Below the pieces are notes generated by a model. That model was not told where the DNA came from. It searched no databases and worked only from the letters and a program-made list of their open reading frames with translations. From contig BPHZ01000010.1 in NCBI GenBank assembly GCA_026003835.1, positions 1-64,000 of the forward strand: DNA of 64,000 bases. Direction: 5' to 3'. Source of the DNA: Herpetosiphonaceae bacterium (GTDB taxonomy: Bacteria > Chloroflexota > Chloroflexia > Chloroflexales > Herpetosiphonaceae). The position numbers were made by a program, and so were the translations under genes. Shown here one piece after another: positions 1 to 10,361 of this stretch. Positions within the stretch are counted from its first letter, which is position 1, and each line of letters starts with the position of its first letter.

Positions 1-1215
1 TTGGTTTTTGTTTCCCATTTCAACCTTATCTTTCCATTCTCCAATGACCCGCTGGTAGACGGCGATCGTCTGCAGCGCTACACGGCGCCAGGTAAAGCGG
101 TCAACGATCAGACGGTAGGCATTTTCTGCCCGTGCCTCTGCCCATTCAGGATGTTGGAGCGTATGGAGAATGCCCCAGGCAAGCCGAATCTGGGTTATCC
201 GGATACACTGTAATGCCCGTCTCGTGGAGGCTCACCACCTCCTGCAAACCGCCGGTCTGCGACACCACCACTGGACAGCGGGCCGCCATCGCCTCCAGCG
301 CCACAATGCCAAACGGCTCGTAAAGGCTGGGGAAGACGGCAACATCGGCGATCTGGTAGATCCGGTCGCGCTCTGCATCAGAGATAAAGCCGGTGAATCG
401 GATATGCCCGGCAACGTCTAGCTCGTGAGCGCGCTGCTCCAGGAGCGGGCGTAAATCGCCGGTTCCGGCGATGATAAAGCGGGTATTGGGCGCCGCGGCG
501 AGCACACGCGGGATGGCCTCGATAAGGATTTGAAACCCCTTCTCGTAGACCATACGGCCGACGGTAAAGACGATGCGTTCGCCATCGGTGGCGTACAAGC
601 GCCGCATAGTGGCTCGCTCCTCACTCGAGAGCTGGATCGCCGGGGGCTGGACGGCGTTATGGATAACGTCAATTTTATGCTCTGGGATGTGAAACACCTC
701 GCGGAGCTGTTGTGACATAAACTGGCTGACCGTAATAATCCGCCAGCTCTCCTCGGCCAGCCAGCGCTCAATCCCATCGACGGCGCGCTGGTGGTGGTCA
801 CGAATTAATCCGCGGCTGCGGCCCCATTCAGTGGCAATGGATCGTCGCAAGCAGTGGGCGGTGCCAGGCGTGCTTGAGCGCAACCCCAGCGCGGGCAGTC
901 AGCCAATCGTGGGTATGGATGAGATCAAACGGGCCTTGCTCCTCGCCAAGGGCGCGGGCGTGGGCTTCAAGCGCTGTATTCATCTCGTCAACGAAGGGGA
1001 CAAGCCTGGATCGGTCTAGTGAAATCGGCGGAACACGGGAGATGAAGAGATGCGAGTCCACGGCTTCCTGCTCCTGACCGCCGGTCAGAAGTGGAGTAAC
1101 AATGTGGACGTGGGGTACCTTCTGCTGCCAGCGCGGAGGCAAGATCGGTAACATGGCGCCCCAGGCCGCCGACGAGATGAGGGGGATATTCCCAGGAGAA
1201 CATCAGCACTCGCAT
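1..1215 (-). pseudogene. GT4-family glycosyltransferase (glycogen-synthase-like), frameshifted, 3' end at window edge
   Basis: The product would transfer a nucleotide-activated sugar in the cytoplasm; acceptor unknown. The N-terminus MRVLMFSWEYPPHLVGGLGR (start 1215) is the donor-side glycine loop typical of GT4 and GlgA-like enzymes. A second frame carries FDLIHTHDWLTARAGV. A third carries VFTVGRMVYEKGF and the nucleotide-sugar-binding PSLYEPFGIVALEAMA segment with its E-x7-E spacing. The chain moves between frames near 1115, 850 and 190, each consistent with a one-base indel. The last frame (LAWGILHTLQHPEWAEARAE) is open through base 1, so the C-terminus lies outside the window. Every conserved segment is present in order, so either the gene decayed very recently or the sequence has errors. 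GT4 membership is firm; substrate is not. Confidence 0.8.
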
Positions 1216-1328
1216 TGGCTTGTTGCACTCCCTTGGTTTGGTTGTTGCGCTCCCTGTACAGATTTTATCATAGTGACGTTATTGTCATAATAAGCAAGTT
1301 GCGTTCCGCTCGCTGAGCGATGGGAGCG

Positions 1329-4089
1329 CTACCGCTGGGCCGGCACTCCTGCATCTCGCAGCTCTGCATACATACGATATGCCTCCGTTGCTCGCTCGCT
1401 TTGGCCCATGGCGGCATAGACCTCACCCAGGGCAAAGTAGAGCTGGGCGCTGGCGCCGATAGAAGTGATTGCCTGCTGTAACACCTCAACAGCCCGGTTG
1501 AGATCGCCTTTGGCGCGCAGCGATTGGGCGAGGCCGAGCATGGCCTGGATGTCGCCCGGGTTGAGGCGCACGGCGGCGGCGAATGCAGCGATGGCCTCAT
1601 CGAAGCGGCCCGCGCTGCGGCAGGCATTGCCAAGGCTTACGTGGTGTTCGGGTTTGTCGGGGGCTAGCTGGACAGCGCGGCTGAACGTGGTAATGGCACG
1701 GTCGAAACGATGGGCGGCAACATAGACATCGCCAAGCTGTGTGATAACACGCAGGTTCGCCGGCTCAAGGCGCATAGCTTCGCGTAGCTCGGCGATCGCT
1801 GCGTCGAGCTGCCCTTGGGCGCGGTAGGTCTGAGCAAGCTGGAGGCGCGGCGAGACATCGTTGGGACGGAGCCGGACGGCCTGTGTCAGCGGCCTCGACC
1901 GACTCCGCAAAGCGTCGGAGATCGCGCTCTGTCATGCCAAGCAGCTCCCAGGCATCGCCGTCATCGGGCTGGATACGAATAGCCTCGCGCAGCCTGGTAA
2001 CGGCCGTATAGGCATCGCCGCCGGCGAGATGAGCAACAGCAAGGTTGTAGAGCGCACGAGTATCGGTAGGATCGAGCTGAGAGGTTCTGGTATAGGCCTC
2101 GATCGCCTTCATCAGCAGCGGGCCGCTCTGCGAGCGCTCCTGGCGGGCACGAGCAACATAAAGATTGCCGAGCTGATACCAGGCCTCGGCTTTGTCGGGC
2201 TGATTCGCCAGCAGCCGCTCGAGCGTCTGAATAGCGCGCGGCAGATCGCCCTGGTCTTTGCGCAGCTCCGCCAGCTCAAGAAAGGCCTGTAGGAAGTCAG
2301 GGCGAGCATCGAGTGCGGCGCGCAGCTCTTGCAGTGCCGCCTCGAAGTTGCCGCGCTCGCGAAGCAGCCGGCCAAGCGCCAGATGGGCATCGGGATTGTC
2401 CGGCTCGATCGTCAGCGCATGGCGAAATTCCTGCTCCGCTTCGTCGACACGTCCCTCCGCCTGGTAAGCCAGGCCGAGGTTGAGATGCGTCTCGGCGCTG
2501 TCGATGATCGCGCTGGCCTCTGTAAACTGCCCAAGCGCCAGGTCGAGGCGACCTTCGTTGCGGTAAATCACTCCCAGGGCATAATGAGCCTCGCCGAAAT
2601 CCGGCCGCAAACTGATCGCCTCCTGGAGGGCGTCGATCGCCTCGTCGTTGCGGCCCTGGCGCTGGCGTAGCAGCCCAAGCTGATAGTAGGACTCGGCGTG
2701 GTTTGGATCGGTTTTCAGGGCCTTCTCCAGCTCCTCCTCCGCCTTGTCATACATCTCACGCTCGATGTAGAGCGCGGCCAGGTCGCGGTAGGCGGCGGCA
2801 TAGCCAGGACGATGGGCCAGCGCCTCACGCAGGGCGACGAACGCCTCATCGCTCTCGCCCTGGCTGCGCAGCAAAGCGGCGAGCAGCCGCTGGGCCTCGG
2901 CAAAGGCGGGATCGAGACGCGGTTGCGCGGCGGAAGCTTTCAAGGGCCTGCTCCAGTCGACCAAGGCGCTGCTGGAGGATGCCCAGATTGTAGTGAACGA
3001 AGGGGCTATCGGGCGCGGCGCTAACCGCCTCCGCCAGCAGATCGAGAGCGGCAACGTTGTCACCCTGGATAGCCTTGAGCAGCCCGAGGTTGCACAGACT
3101 CTCGCCAAACTCCGGGCGGAGCTCGATCGACCTCCGATAGGCACGCTCGGCAGCCTCATAGTCGCCCTGGAGGAAACGGGCATTGCCGAGGAACAGCAAC
3201 GTCAACGCCTGGGCCTCGGTATGCGCCGGCTCGTCAGGTTCGGCATCGGCAGCGATAATGTCGCCGATCAGCGCTGCCTGGAATTCGTCGGCGGCGCCTT
3301 CGGGATCGGCATTGGTGTAGTAGGCGAGGCCGGCGATAAAGGAGAAGAAGGGGGTGATGCCGACGTAGCGGTCGTTGGCGACGCTGATTTGCTTGGGGCC
3401 AAGCAGAGAACGAGCGTGGGGCTGCCAGGATGAAATCCGTATTGGGAACACTGGGCTCCATCGGCCGGGTGAAGGTGCAGCGCGGCCAGAAACGCACCAC
3501 GGGCGTATCGCTGCGACGCTCAGCCACAGCCCCCCAGATCACCAGGTCAGCATTACGCTCACGTCCAAAGGAGCGCGCCTCCTCACGTGTTCCGACGAAC
3601 TGCATACCTGTGACAACCAGGTCGCGAATGGAGCTGAAGATGCGGTCGAGGTGATGGACGATGAACTCGCCCATGTCATAACCGTCCAATGGTAACGGTA
3701 CCAGCGTCCGCCCCTCTTCGTTGACTGTTGGCTGCCACTGTTGGCGCGGCCGAATGAGGTGCAGGAGCGTCCGGCGGGGTGGATACACCTCACCGCGCAG
3801 GCGGCCGGCCACTGCGGCGACGGGACGCACCTCGGCAAAGCTGGCGACAGCGATGACCATGCGTCCTTGAACGGGCTTGGGGCGGCGGAATGTTGAGCAA
3901 GGCCCAGCTGGCAAGCAGCGCTGCCATGATCAGGAATTTAATTGCCAAAATAATGCTATGGACGATACCGGCAGCGCGTGGGAGTGAGGCGCCGAGTACT
4001 TGCAGCAGCAGAGTCACGACAATCAGCCCGCCGATGATCATTAAGGCTGTCCGCCAGACACGCTGCAGGTTAAGCTGGCTGCGATGCAT
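1329..4089 (-). pseudogene. Membrane-anchored TPR-repeat protein, reading frame broken at least four times
   Basis: A likely scaffold or protein-interaction protein. The N-terminus (start 4089) has two hydrophobic segments at about residues 14-34 and 43-66. A globular region follows (RMVIAVASFAEVRPV ... LVIWGAVAERR) that resembles the small nucleotide-binding-like domain of TolB/FlgO-type proteins; that resemblance is weak. The rest is a long run of tetratricopeptide units with the usual W-LG-Y-F-A-P pattern, for example AWYQLGNLYVARARQE and AHYALGVIYRNEGRLD, ending with AYRMYAELRDAGVPAQR. Frame changes fall near 3890, 3440, 2940 and 1900. Stitched together it would be about 900 residues. It lies divergent from the DA1-like gene. 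No enzymatic motif is seen. Confidence 0.72.
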
Positions 4090-4104
4090 AGACGCTCTAT
4101 CGAG

Positions 4105-4134
4105 TTGACAGGCTTATCTAGGGCTCATTATAGC
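4105..4134 (+). promoter_or_regulatory. Candidate sigma-70 promoter for the 4.4 kb zinc peptidase gene
   Basis: TTGACA at 4105-4110 and TATAGC at 4129-4134 with an 18-base spacer, pointing into the 4.4 kb gene. It is about 310 bases from that gene's start, so either the leader is long or this promoter serves an unseen transcript. Confidence 0.4.
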
Positions 4135-4440
4135 ACGATTGGTGGAGAAGATTGTACGAGGGTTGTAAAAGCTGATCGAGCAAAGCGAGCGATCGGCCGG
4201 TAGGTCGGAACGGATGGTGCTGATGAATATGCGCGAGGGAGCAACATCACGACCCTATAGCCCGGCGCATTATTGTAGCGCCAGCTAGCGGGTCTCGGCG
4301 ATTGAGGAGCTGGACGTGGATGGCATCGAACGCCAGGTGTAGTTTCCTTCATACCCTTCAAGACGCGGCGTCTCTTGCTCATTCACGACGAGCATGCTAT
4401 CGTACCATTAGCAAGATAATTGCCAATGATTCAGTAGCTG
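4135..4440. other. Gap between divergent genes, no gene recognised
   Basis: About 300 bases between the TPR protein start and the DA1-like peptidase. Short open frames exist but none has a convincing ribosome site or familiar sequence. The only signal I support is the promoter at its left edge. Confidence 0.5.
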
Positions 4441-5196
4441 ATGGCAGGAACAATGTCAACTCGACTAGCGCAACCACAAGCGGCTGCTCATCTGCCCGGC
4501 GCTGCACGCTGCGCCAGCTGCGGCGGCAGCCTGAGCACAATCTACTATTATCTGCCTGGCCGAGGCGAGAGCTACTGTGCTGTATGTATCGCCTCACGTC
4601 CGCGCTGCGATAGCTGCTCGGCGCCGGTTGGGGATGATGGCTGGCGGCTTCACGACAGCCGCATTCTCTGCGAGGCGCTGTCATCAATTGGCTGTGTATG
4701 ATCCAGAGCAGGCCCACAGCATCTACCAGCAGGTGGTAGCGCAGCTTGCCTGTCATCCGGGTATTAGTCTGCGTGTTGGTGCGGCCTTTCGCTTGGTCGA
4801 TCAGCCGACGCTGCTAAGGCTGGCGGCTGAAGGCGGCCTGACGCCTGGGGAGAATGAGCATACGCTTGGACCTCTATCACCGCTATGGCCTCCTGGCGCG
4901 CGATCTATGTGCTCTACGGGCTGCCTCGGCTGCTGCTGCGGCACGGTGATCGCCCACGAGCTTGCCCATGCCTGGCAGGGCGAGAATGCGCCGCTGCTGA
5001 AAGACCCACTCTGGCGCGAGGGTTTTGCCGAGTGGGTTGCCTACCAGCACCTGCGTGATCTGGGAGCGTCCCAAAGCTGCCGAGCGAATGCTTAAGACGG
5101 AACATCCGTACCGACCGGGGCCTTGAGCGCTGCCTGGAGGTTGAGCGGCAGGCAGGTATCGCTGGTGTCCTGGAGTATATCAGGAGGATTGAGTGA
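4441..5196 (+). pseudogene. DA1-like zinc metallopeptidase with N-terminal Cys-rich (LIM/zinc-ribbon) module, frameshifted
   Basis: The N-terminal part has paired cysteines (CASCGGSL, CAVCIASRPRCDSC), which suggests two zinc knuckles like the LIM-type modules of DA1 proteins. The catalytic part reads VIAHELAHAWQGEN and then WREGFAEWVAYQHL. That is a gluzincin-type HExxH with a downstream glutamate, spaced as in the DA1 peptidase family, which in plants cleaves regulators after ubiquitin-dependent activation. Bacterial roles are unknown. The frame shifts near 4670, 4880-4950, 5070 and 5125; the last frame ends with LERCLEVERQAGIAGVLEYI and a stop at 5194-5196. The start may be 4441 or the ATG at 4453. 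A zinc-ribbon kinase gene follows on the same strand. Confidence 0.65.
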
Positions 5197-5271
5197 GTCT
5201 GGAGTCTCAAGGATCACCAAAAGTACAACCTGTCCTTGCATGATACCGTTCATCTAGAGCTTGAAACTCCT

Positions 5272-7146
5272 ATGCGCTGTCCCACATGCGGCAACCAGGC
5301 TTTTTCGCCACAGGCTCGTATCTGCAATCGCTGCGGTGGGCCTCTCCGCCAGACTACCTCACTAGTAGGAGCAATCGTCGGCGGCTGTTACCGTATCCTT
5401 CGCCCGCTTGGAAGGGGTGGGATGGGTGCTGTCTACCTGGCGGAAGATCAGCGCGCACTTGGCCGGCACTGTGTCATCAAAGAGCTGTTGCCCTCTGCCG
5501 GCCCACCGGAATCGCCGGAGGCACTGGCTGCCGCGCCGCTCGCTTTGAGGAAGAGGCCCGTATCCTGACCCGCCTGCGTCACCCTAATACCCCCACAGGT
5601 CTACGCTTTTATTCGTGAGAATGGGCGTTTGTTTATCGCAATGGAGTACATTAGCGGCCCTGATCTCGAACAGGGGCTAACCCGCATCGATACTGCGGGC
5701 CAGGTGATTCAGGGCAGCCCTCAACCCTTGGAGCAGATCCTGCGCGATGGCATCGAACTTTGCCGGATCCTTGAATACCTGGCCCGCCAATCGCCACCGA
5801 TCGTCCATCACGACATCAAGCCTGCCAACCTTATCCGCGATGCCGAGAGCCACGAGGTGTTTCTGGTTGATTTCGGCTCCGTTGCGCGGCCTGTTGCAGG
5901 ACAGCAAGGCATTACAATCGTTTATGGGACACCCGGCTACGCGGCGCCCGAGTGCTACCGAGGGATTAGCGATCCACGCAGCGATGTCTATGGCCCTGGC
6001 GGCGACCCTCTACCACCTGTTGACCGATGATGATCCTCGTGAGCATCCACTGAAGTTTCCGCGCCTCGACTCGCTGCCCGCCGCCTGTTTGCAGAGGCAC
6101 TGCGCTCCGCGCTCAATCCCAATCTCGCCGAGCGCTGTGATGCCGCAGCCCTGCGGTCCGCACTTGAGCGCTGCCTGCAGGCTCTGGCTTCGCGCCAAAG
6201 TGGAGGGGTTCAATACGTGCAGTTGGGCGTGGAGCCACTGATCTTCCCCGGCGGCGAGCGGCCCACTTCGCCACAGGAGTTCGCCCGCGCGTGCTTCAGG
6301 TGGTGGAATTTTGCGCTGGGGCTGCTGCACGACGGCAAGGTATCCGCCTTTCTGCGCGGCTGTGGAATGGCCAACCTGGCAGATTGGCTGCAGCAGTCGC
6401 AGGGTGATGCCTCGCCGGATACTGTGCTCGACGCTTTACTGCGGCGCTTGGAGCCCGGTTTACCGCCGCCCGCTGTTGAGCCGAGTGTTCAGCATATCTC
6501 TCTGGGTGTCGTTACGCCCGGCCTTCAGACCGCCGTGCCGCTGCTGCTGCTCAGCCGGGGCGGCCTCGCGCAGGTAGCCGTCACCAGCTCCCTTCCCTGG
6601 CTCCAATTCTACCCGGAACATTTGCTGATCCGGCCTGGCGAGCAGGAGCAGGTGCAGCTTTGTGCCAGCCCTGACTATGCGTCGCACGGCCAGATCAGAG
6701 GATCGCTGCAGCTCCAGGTCTATGATGCTCAGGCCAGGCTTGTATCGACGCAGAAGGTTCAGGTGAGCGCGGAGGTGGGAGCTGGTACGAGAGCAAGGCC
6801 CGGACGTGTCGATATGCTCTGGCTGCTGATGATCCTGACGAGCGCTCTGGTGGTACTGATGCTGCTCTGGACGTTACGGCCTCCGGGGTGGTCGCTCCTT
6901 AGTGTGATCTGCGTCGGCCTGACAGCTGGCGGGATCGCCGGCTGGGTGCTTAACGGGGCAGGCGATCTATCGCTGCTGCTGATGCACACTCTGCTTGGGG
7001 CGCTGGGCGCGATAGCCGGCGGATTGATCGTGCCGTTGTTTATCCTTAAGCGGGCGTTGCCACTGCTCAGCGCCGGTCAGATGGCGGGCGCCCTGCTGGG
7101 TGCTGTGCTGGCTCCGCTGCTGGTTCACCTCTTCTTCGAGAGCTAA
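5272..7146 (+). pseudogene. Serine/threonine protein kinase with N-terminal zinc ribbon and C-terminal membrane domain, frameshifted
   Basis: A Hanks-type kinase expected to phosphorylate proteins at the membrane. The ATG at 5272 starts MRCPTCGNQAF with a second pair CNRCGG, forming a zinc ribbon. The kinase core follows: the glycine loop LGRGGMGAVYLAEDQ, VIKELL with the ATP lysine, catalytic HHDIKPANLI (HHD in place of HRD), DFGSVA and GTPGYAAPECY. The C-terminal ~300 residues (open frame from 6217) hold a beta-rich region and then about five hydrophobic segments (LLMILTSALVVLMLLW onward), ending at 7146. Frames change near 5535, 5610, 5990 and 6080. All catalytic residues are present, so activity would be expected if the shifts are errors. 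The DA1-like peptidase lies just upstream. Confidence 0.8.
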
Positions 7147-7214
7147 ACTGCCTGGCACTTTTGTTGCAAGATGCCGGCAAAGAAGAGGGATTTTCAGTAG
7201 AGAGGAAGAAGGCT

Positions 7215-7997
7215 ATGACCGATCGTGAACGTGCTTCTGAGGAGCATCCAGAGCAGATGAACACTGCACAGGATCAGCAGCCAGGTGAGACCCAGCGGGC
7301 AGACCCTGAGCAGAAGGGCCATGCCGTCAAGAAACCGCGCCCGGATACGGCTGTCCGTGCCGTCCAGCCTGATGCCCGTGTCGAGATGGAGCGCGGGGAT
7401 GATACATTCGACGAGCCCAGCTTCTCAAAGGGCGAGAATTATCCGACCACCAATCAGACCGGGCTGCCCTATACGGTGGAGCAGCGGGAGGAGTTTTTGC
7501 GCGAAGCGCCGGAGAGCATCTTCCCGGATAGCCCTGGCGGAAACGTCGGCGCGGCGCCGATTGCCGCAGAGCGTGAGCCTTTTCTGAGGCATATGATGGA
7601 GATCGGCCACTTTATCTCGGCTGAAGAGGCGGCGCGCTGGGCGCGAGCAGTCTTCGATGCCTTGCGGGAGCGTGCGAACGACGTCAGCACCCTACGGGCG
7701 ACGGTGTTCGATAGCGTCGTCCGCGCCGGCGAGGCGCCTGAAGTGCAGGTTGAGACGATGATGTGGGGCCAGGGCTTCCCCGAGCGCTTTGCCTGGCTGA
7801 TGCAACATCTTGAGGGCTGGTCCAGGCAGGAGTTGTATGGGAATGTAGCTGCCTACGCACAGACGACCCCCGACGATCCATGGGTGGAGGCGGCGGTCTA
7901 CAGCTTTTTCGGCGCGCTCAAGCGCGTCCTGGGTGATAGGGCGGGTAGCGCAGTGGGGCCTTTGGGCGAAATGCAGCCGATCTGGGATCGCCTCTGA
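7215..7997 (+). CDS. Acidic protein of unknown function, C-terminal domain possibly DUF2267-like
   Basis: The ATG at 7215 (MTDRERASEEH) follows AGAGGAAGAA at 7201-7210, so I prefer it to the in-frame upstream start at 7161. The first ~120 residues are polar, low in complexity and probably disordered. The C-terminal ~130 residues are a helical domain (HFISAEEAARWARAVFDALR, then WVEAAVYSFFGALKRVLG). Its helix pattern recalls DUF2267 proteins, but I cannot confirm this. No signal peptide, membrane segment or catalytic motif is visible. It lies 70 bases after the kinase gene and could be cotranscribed with it. Confidence 0.6.
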   Translation: MTDRERASEEHPEQMNTAQDQQPGETQRADPEQKGHAVKKPRPDTAVRAVQPDARVEMERGDDTFDEPSFSKGENYPTTNQTGLPYTVEQREEFLREAPESIFPDSPGGNVGAAPIAAEREPFLRHMMEIGHFISAEEAARWARAVFDALRERANDVSTLRATVFDSVVRAGEAPEVQVETMMWGQGFPERFAWLMQHLEGWSRQELYGNVAAYAQTTPDDPWVEAAVYSFFGALKRVLGDRAGSAVGPLGEMQPIWDRL

Positions 7998-8021
7998 ACT
8001 CTCTGACAGCGAACTTCCCAG

Positions 8022-8101
8022 GCCGAAAGGTACCGGGCTTGTTCCACGGAGTGGAACCCCGGCTGATCACCCAGCGGTGGTCAGCGCTCCACTGCTGGGC
8101 A
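8022..8101. terminator. Two inverted repeats between convergent genes
   Basis: The intergene between 7997 and 8122 contains an inverted repeat CCGGGCT...ACCCCGG and a second with arms CCCAGCGGTGG and CCACTGCTGGG. These would form hairpins serving the two convergent genes. No strong T-run follows, so this is a tentative bidirectional terminator. Confidence 0.4.
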
Positions 8102-8121
8102 TGGTCTCCGGCAGAGCCCGG

Positions 8122-8979
8122 CTATCGTTCGTTTTGAGAGGTCAGCTTTGCCCGCCGCCGCTCCATCTGGACGAAGAGCATGGCGATACCCACTGCCAGC
8201 GCTGTCATGCCGCCGATGAAGATCCACGCGAGCGGATTCGTGCGGTCGAACTCATCCCATGCCCTGAGCGCGCCGATAAGAATCAGGGCGATCCCGATGA
8301 ACTGACTCTGAAGAGCAAGTCGTGCAGCGCTCCAGCGCCGATCGCGCGCAATCATCACGCCAAAGACACCAGGTAAGACAAACCAGGCGCCGAGCGTTCG
8401 CGCCGTCACTGTCGTCACATCCCAGGGCCAGAAGGGGATCAGCAATGCCGGCCAAATAAAAAGGACGGCGCCGGCGATCAAGATAAGCGCCCCAATACCT
8501 GCCATCATTATGCGCACTCCCCCTGGAATGATAGCATCATCCCGATCGGGAACGCCAGGATCATACCGGCGATTGTGCAGCCAGAGAGCGAAAACAATAC
8601 ATGGTGTTGTCGCATATAGCGCTACCCAGGTTATGAAAGAGATATGACCATGGTTAAAGCGATCCCAGTGAAGCAAGGTGGCAATCATCAGCAGGGAAGC
8701 AAAGCTTGTGACCGGCACGAATCCAACCGCGACGTAATGCCAGCGCCTGGCGAAGATTGTGCGGACGAAGAAGTAGGCGCCGGCAATGTAGCCCGCGCCC
8801 ATCAGAAGCGCTGTCATCCGCGGCTTGATGTTCCAGGCGAAAAGTCGCCCGGTTTCATCAGGCAACAGATACAGGATAGCAAACGCCGCGACGAGGAAGG
8901 GTACAATCAGCGCCGCCACTACCCGCGTCACGGTAGGAATGTGATCGTCGGCGGGCGCATGAATAGTGTGAGGTATCAT
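8122..8979 (-). CDS. Polytopic membrane protein of unknown function, coupled to a cytochrome P450
   Basis: A 285-residue protein with about eight hydrophobic segments (for example VVAALIVPFLVAAFAILYLL, ALILIAGAVLFIWPALLIPF and WIFIGGMTALAVGIAMLFV) and a basic cytoplasmic tail (ERRRAKL). Its ATG overlaps the stop of the upstream P450 gene by four bases (8976-8979), so the two are probably translationally coupled. No transporter or enzyme motif is recognised. The fixed pairing suggests a role with the P450, such as substrate supply or electron transfer in the membrane, but that is guesswork. Confidence 0.75.
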   Translation of the reverse strand: MIPHTIHAPADDHIPTVTRVVAALIVPFLVAAFAILYLLPDETGRLFAWNIKPRMTALLMGAGYIAGAYFFVRTIFARRWHYVAVGFVPVTSFASLLMIATLLHWDRFNHGHISFITWVALYATTPCIVFALWLHNRRYDPGVPDRDDAIIPGGVRIMMAGIGALILIAGAVLFIWPALLIPFWPWDVTTVTARTLGAWFVLPGVFGVMIARDRRWSAARLALQSQFIGIALILIGALRAWDEFDRTNPLAWIFIGGMTALAVGIAMLFVQMERRRAKLTSQNER

Positions 8980-10361
8980 CTGACCTCCAACGTCATAAGC
9001 AGATCATGAGATGGATGCAGTGTAACCATTGACACAGGCTCGATTGGCGGGCCGGGAAGCAAGCGCAGATAGTAGCGTTGAGCAACCATCGCCAGGACAA
9101 GGCACACTTCAACCATGGCAAAATGGATGCCAATGCAGGTACGTTGCCCGCCGCCGAAGGGATAATAGGCGTAGTGTGCTCGCTTCTCTGAGCGTTCAGA
9201 TGTAAAGCGCTCAGGATCGAACAGCTCGGGATGTTCCCAGAAGTCTGGATGGCGGTGGGTAAGATACTGGCTTGGAAAGATCAGCGATCCGGCGGGAATA
9301 TGATACCCACCGATCTCATCGTCCCCGATAGCAGCGCGTGGGAAGGTCCAAACCGGTGGATACAGGCGCATGGCCTCTTGAACCACCATCCGCGTATAGG
9401 GCAGGGCCGCGAGATCTGCCACGTCAGGTATGCGTCCGCCGAGCGCAGCCGCAAGCTCGGTGTGGAGTCTGGCTTCGACCTCTGGGTGCCGGGCAAGCAG
9501 ATACCAGGTCCAGGTAAGTGCGACGGCAGATGTCTCGTGCCCCGCGAGCAGCATGGTCATGATTTCGTCGCGGATCTGCCGGTCGTTCATGGCAACGCCA
9601 GTTTCATCGTCATGCGCTGATAGAAGCCTATCGAGCAGATCCGGGCTCTCGTGATCCTGTCGCCGGCGCGCCTCGATGAGCTGATAGACAACCATATCGA
9701 AGGTTCGAACTGCGTTTTTGAAGCGGCGGTTCGCGGGCGTGGGTATGATCAGAGGGATATCGAAAAACGAGGCGAGGCGCCGGTTGACAAAGGATGTTGC
9801 TTCAAGAGTTGCTTTGAGGATTGGCCGGACACGATCTTCGAGGTCAGTGCTAAAGATCGTCTTGCCGATGATCGTCAGCGCAAGGCGGGCCATCTCCTGG
9901 TTGACGACAAGCACGGCCCCGGACTCGGCGACTGTCTGCCAGCGCCGGAGCATGGCCTCGATCGCTTCGCTCATTTCGCCGGTCAGCTGGAGGACAGATC
10001 TGTAGGTGAAAGGCGGTTGCATCAGGCGTCGTTGGCGGCGCCACAGATCACCCTCGCTTGTAAGCAGACCATTGCCGATAACCTGTTGCGCCTTTGCGTA
10101 ACCAGGCCCCTTGCTGTAATTTTGTGCGTTGCTTGCAAGAACATAATAAATATGATCCGGGTGGGCGAGAATGTGCGCTACGAGCGGGCCTAGCCGGAAA
10201 CGGACGATATCGCCGTAGGCGCGCCAGTTCTCAAGATAGAAGCGAACCTGGCCTCGCCGTTTGAGGTCGAGCATGCTACCCAGGAGAGGTGCCCCGCGTG
10301 GGCCGGGGGCGCGGTGTGGAGGCGGAGCAGCAAGCGTGCCTGTACCCGGTGCTCTGCTCAT
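8976..10361 (-). CDS. Cytochrome P450
   Basis: A heme-thiolate monooxygenase of 461 residues, close to the usual bacterial length of 400-460. It has the proline-rich start PRGAPLLGSM, the I-helix oxygen-activation motif LAGHETSAVALT, the K-helix EAMRLYPP (ExxR), and the heme loop FGGGQRTCIG, with the cysteine thiolate near residue 405. There is no fused reductase, so ferredoxin/reductase or other partners must supply electrons; a 7Fe ferredoxin gene lies 5 kb away. The substrate is unknown. The overall look is like fatty-acid or terpenoid hydroxylases of the CYP102/CYP110 neighbourhood, which I cannot verify. The gene is intact and shares a four-base overlap with the downstream membrane protein. 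Confidence 0.95.
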   Translation of the reverse strand: MSRAPGTGTLAAPPPHRAPGPRGAPLLGSMLDLKRRGQVRFYLENWRAYGDIVRFRLGPLVAHILAHPDHIYYVLASNAQNYSKGPGYAKAQQVIGNGLLTSEGDLWRRQRRLMQPPFTYRSVLQLTGEMSEAIEAMLRRWQTVAESGAVLVVNQEMARLALTIIGKTIFSTDLEDRVRPILKATLEATSFVNRRLASFFDIPLIIPTPANRRFKNAVRTFDMVVYQLIEARRRQDHESPDLLDRLLSAHDDETGVAMNDRQIRDEIMTMLLAGHETSAVALTWTWYLLARHPEVEARLHTELAAALGGRIPDVADLAALPYTRMVVQEAMRLYPPVWTFPRAAIGDDEIGGYHIPAGSLIFPSQYLTHRHPDFWEHPELFDPERFTSERSEKRAHYAYYPFGGGQRTCIGIHFAMVEVCLVLAMVAQRYYLRLLPGPPIEPVSMVTLHPSHDLLMTLEVR

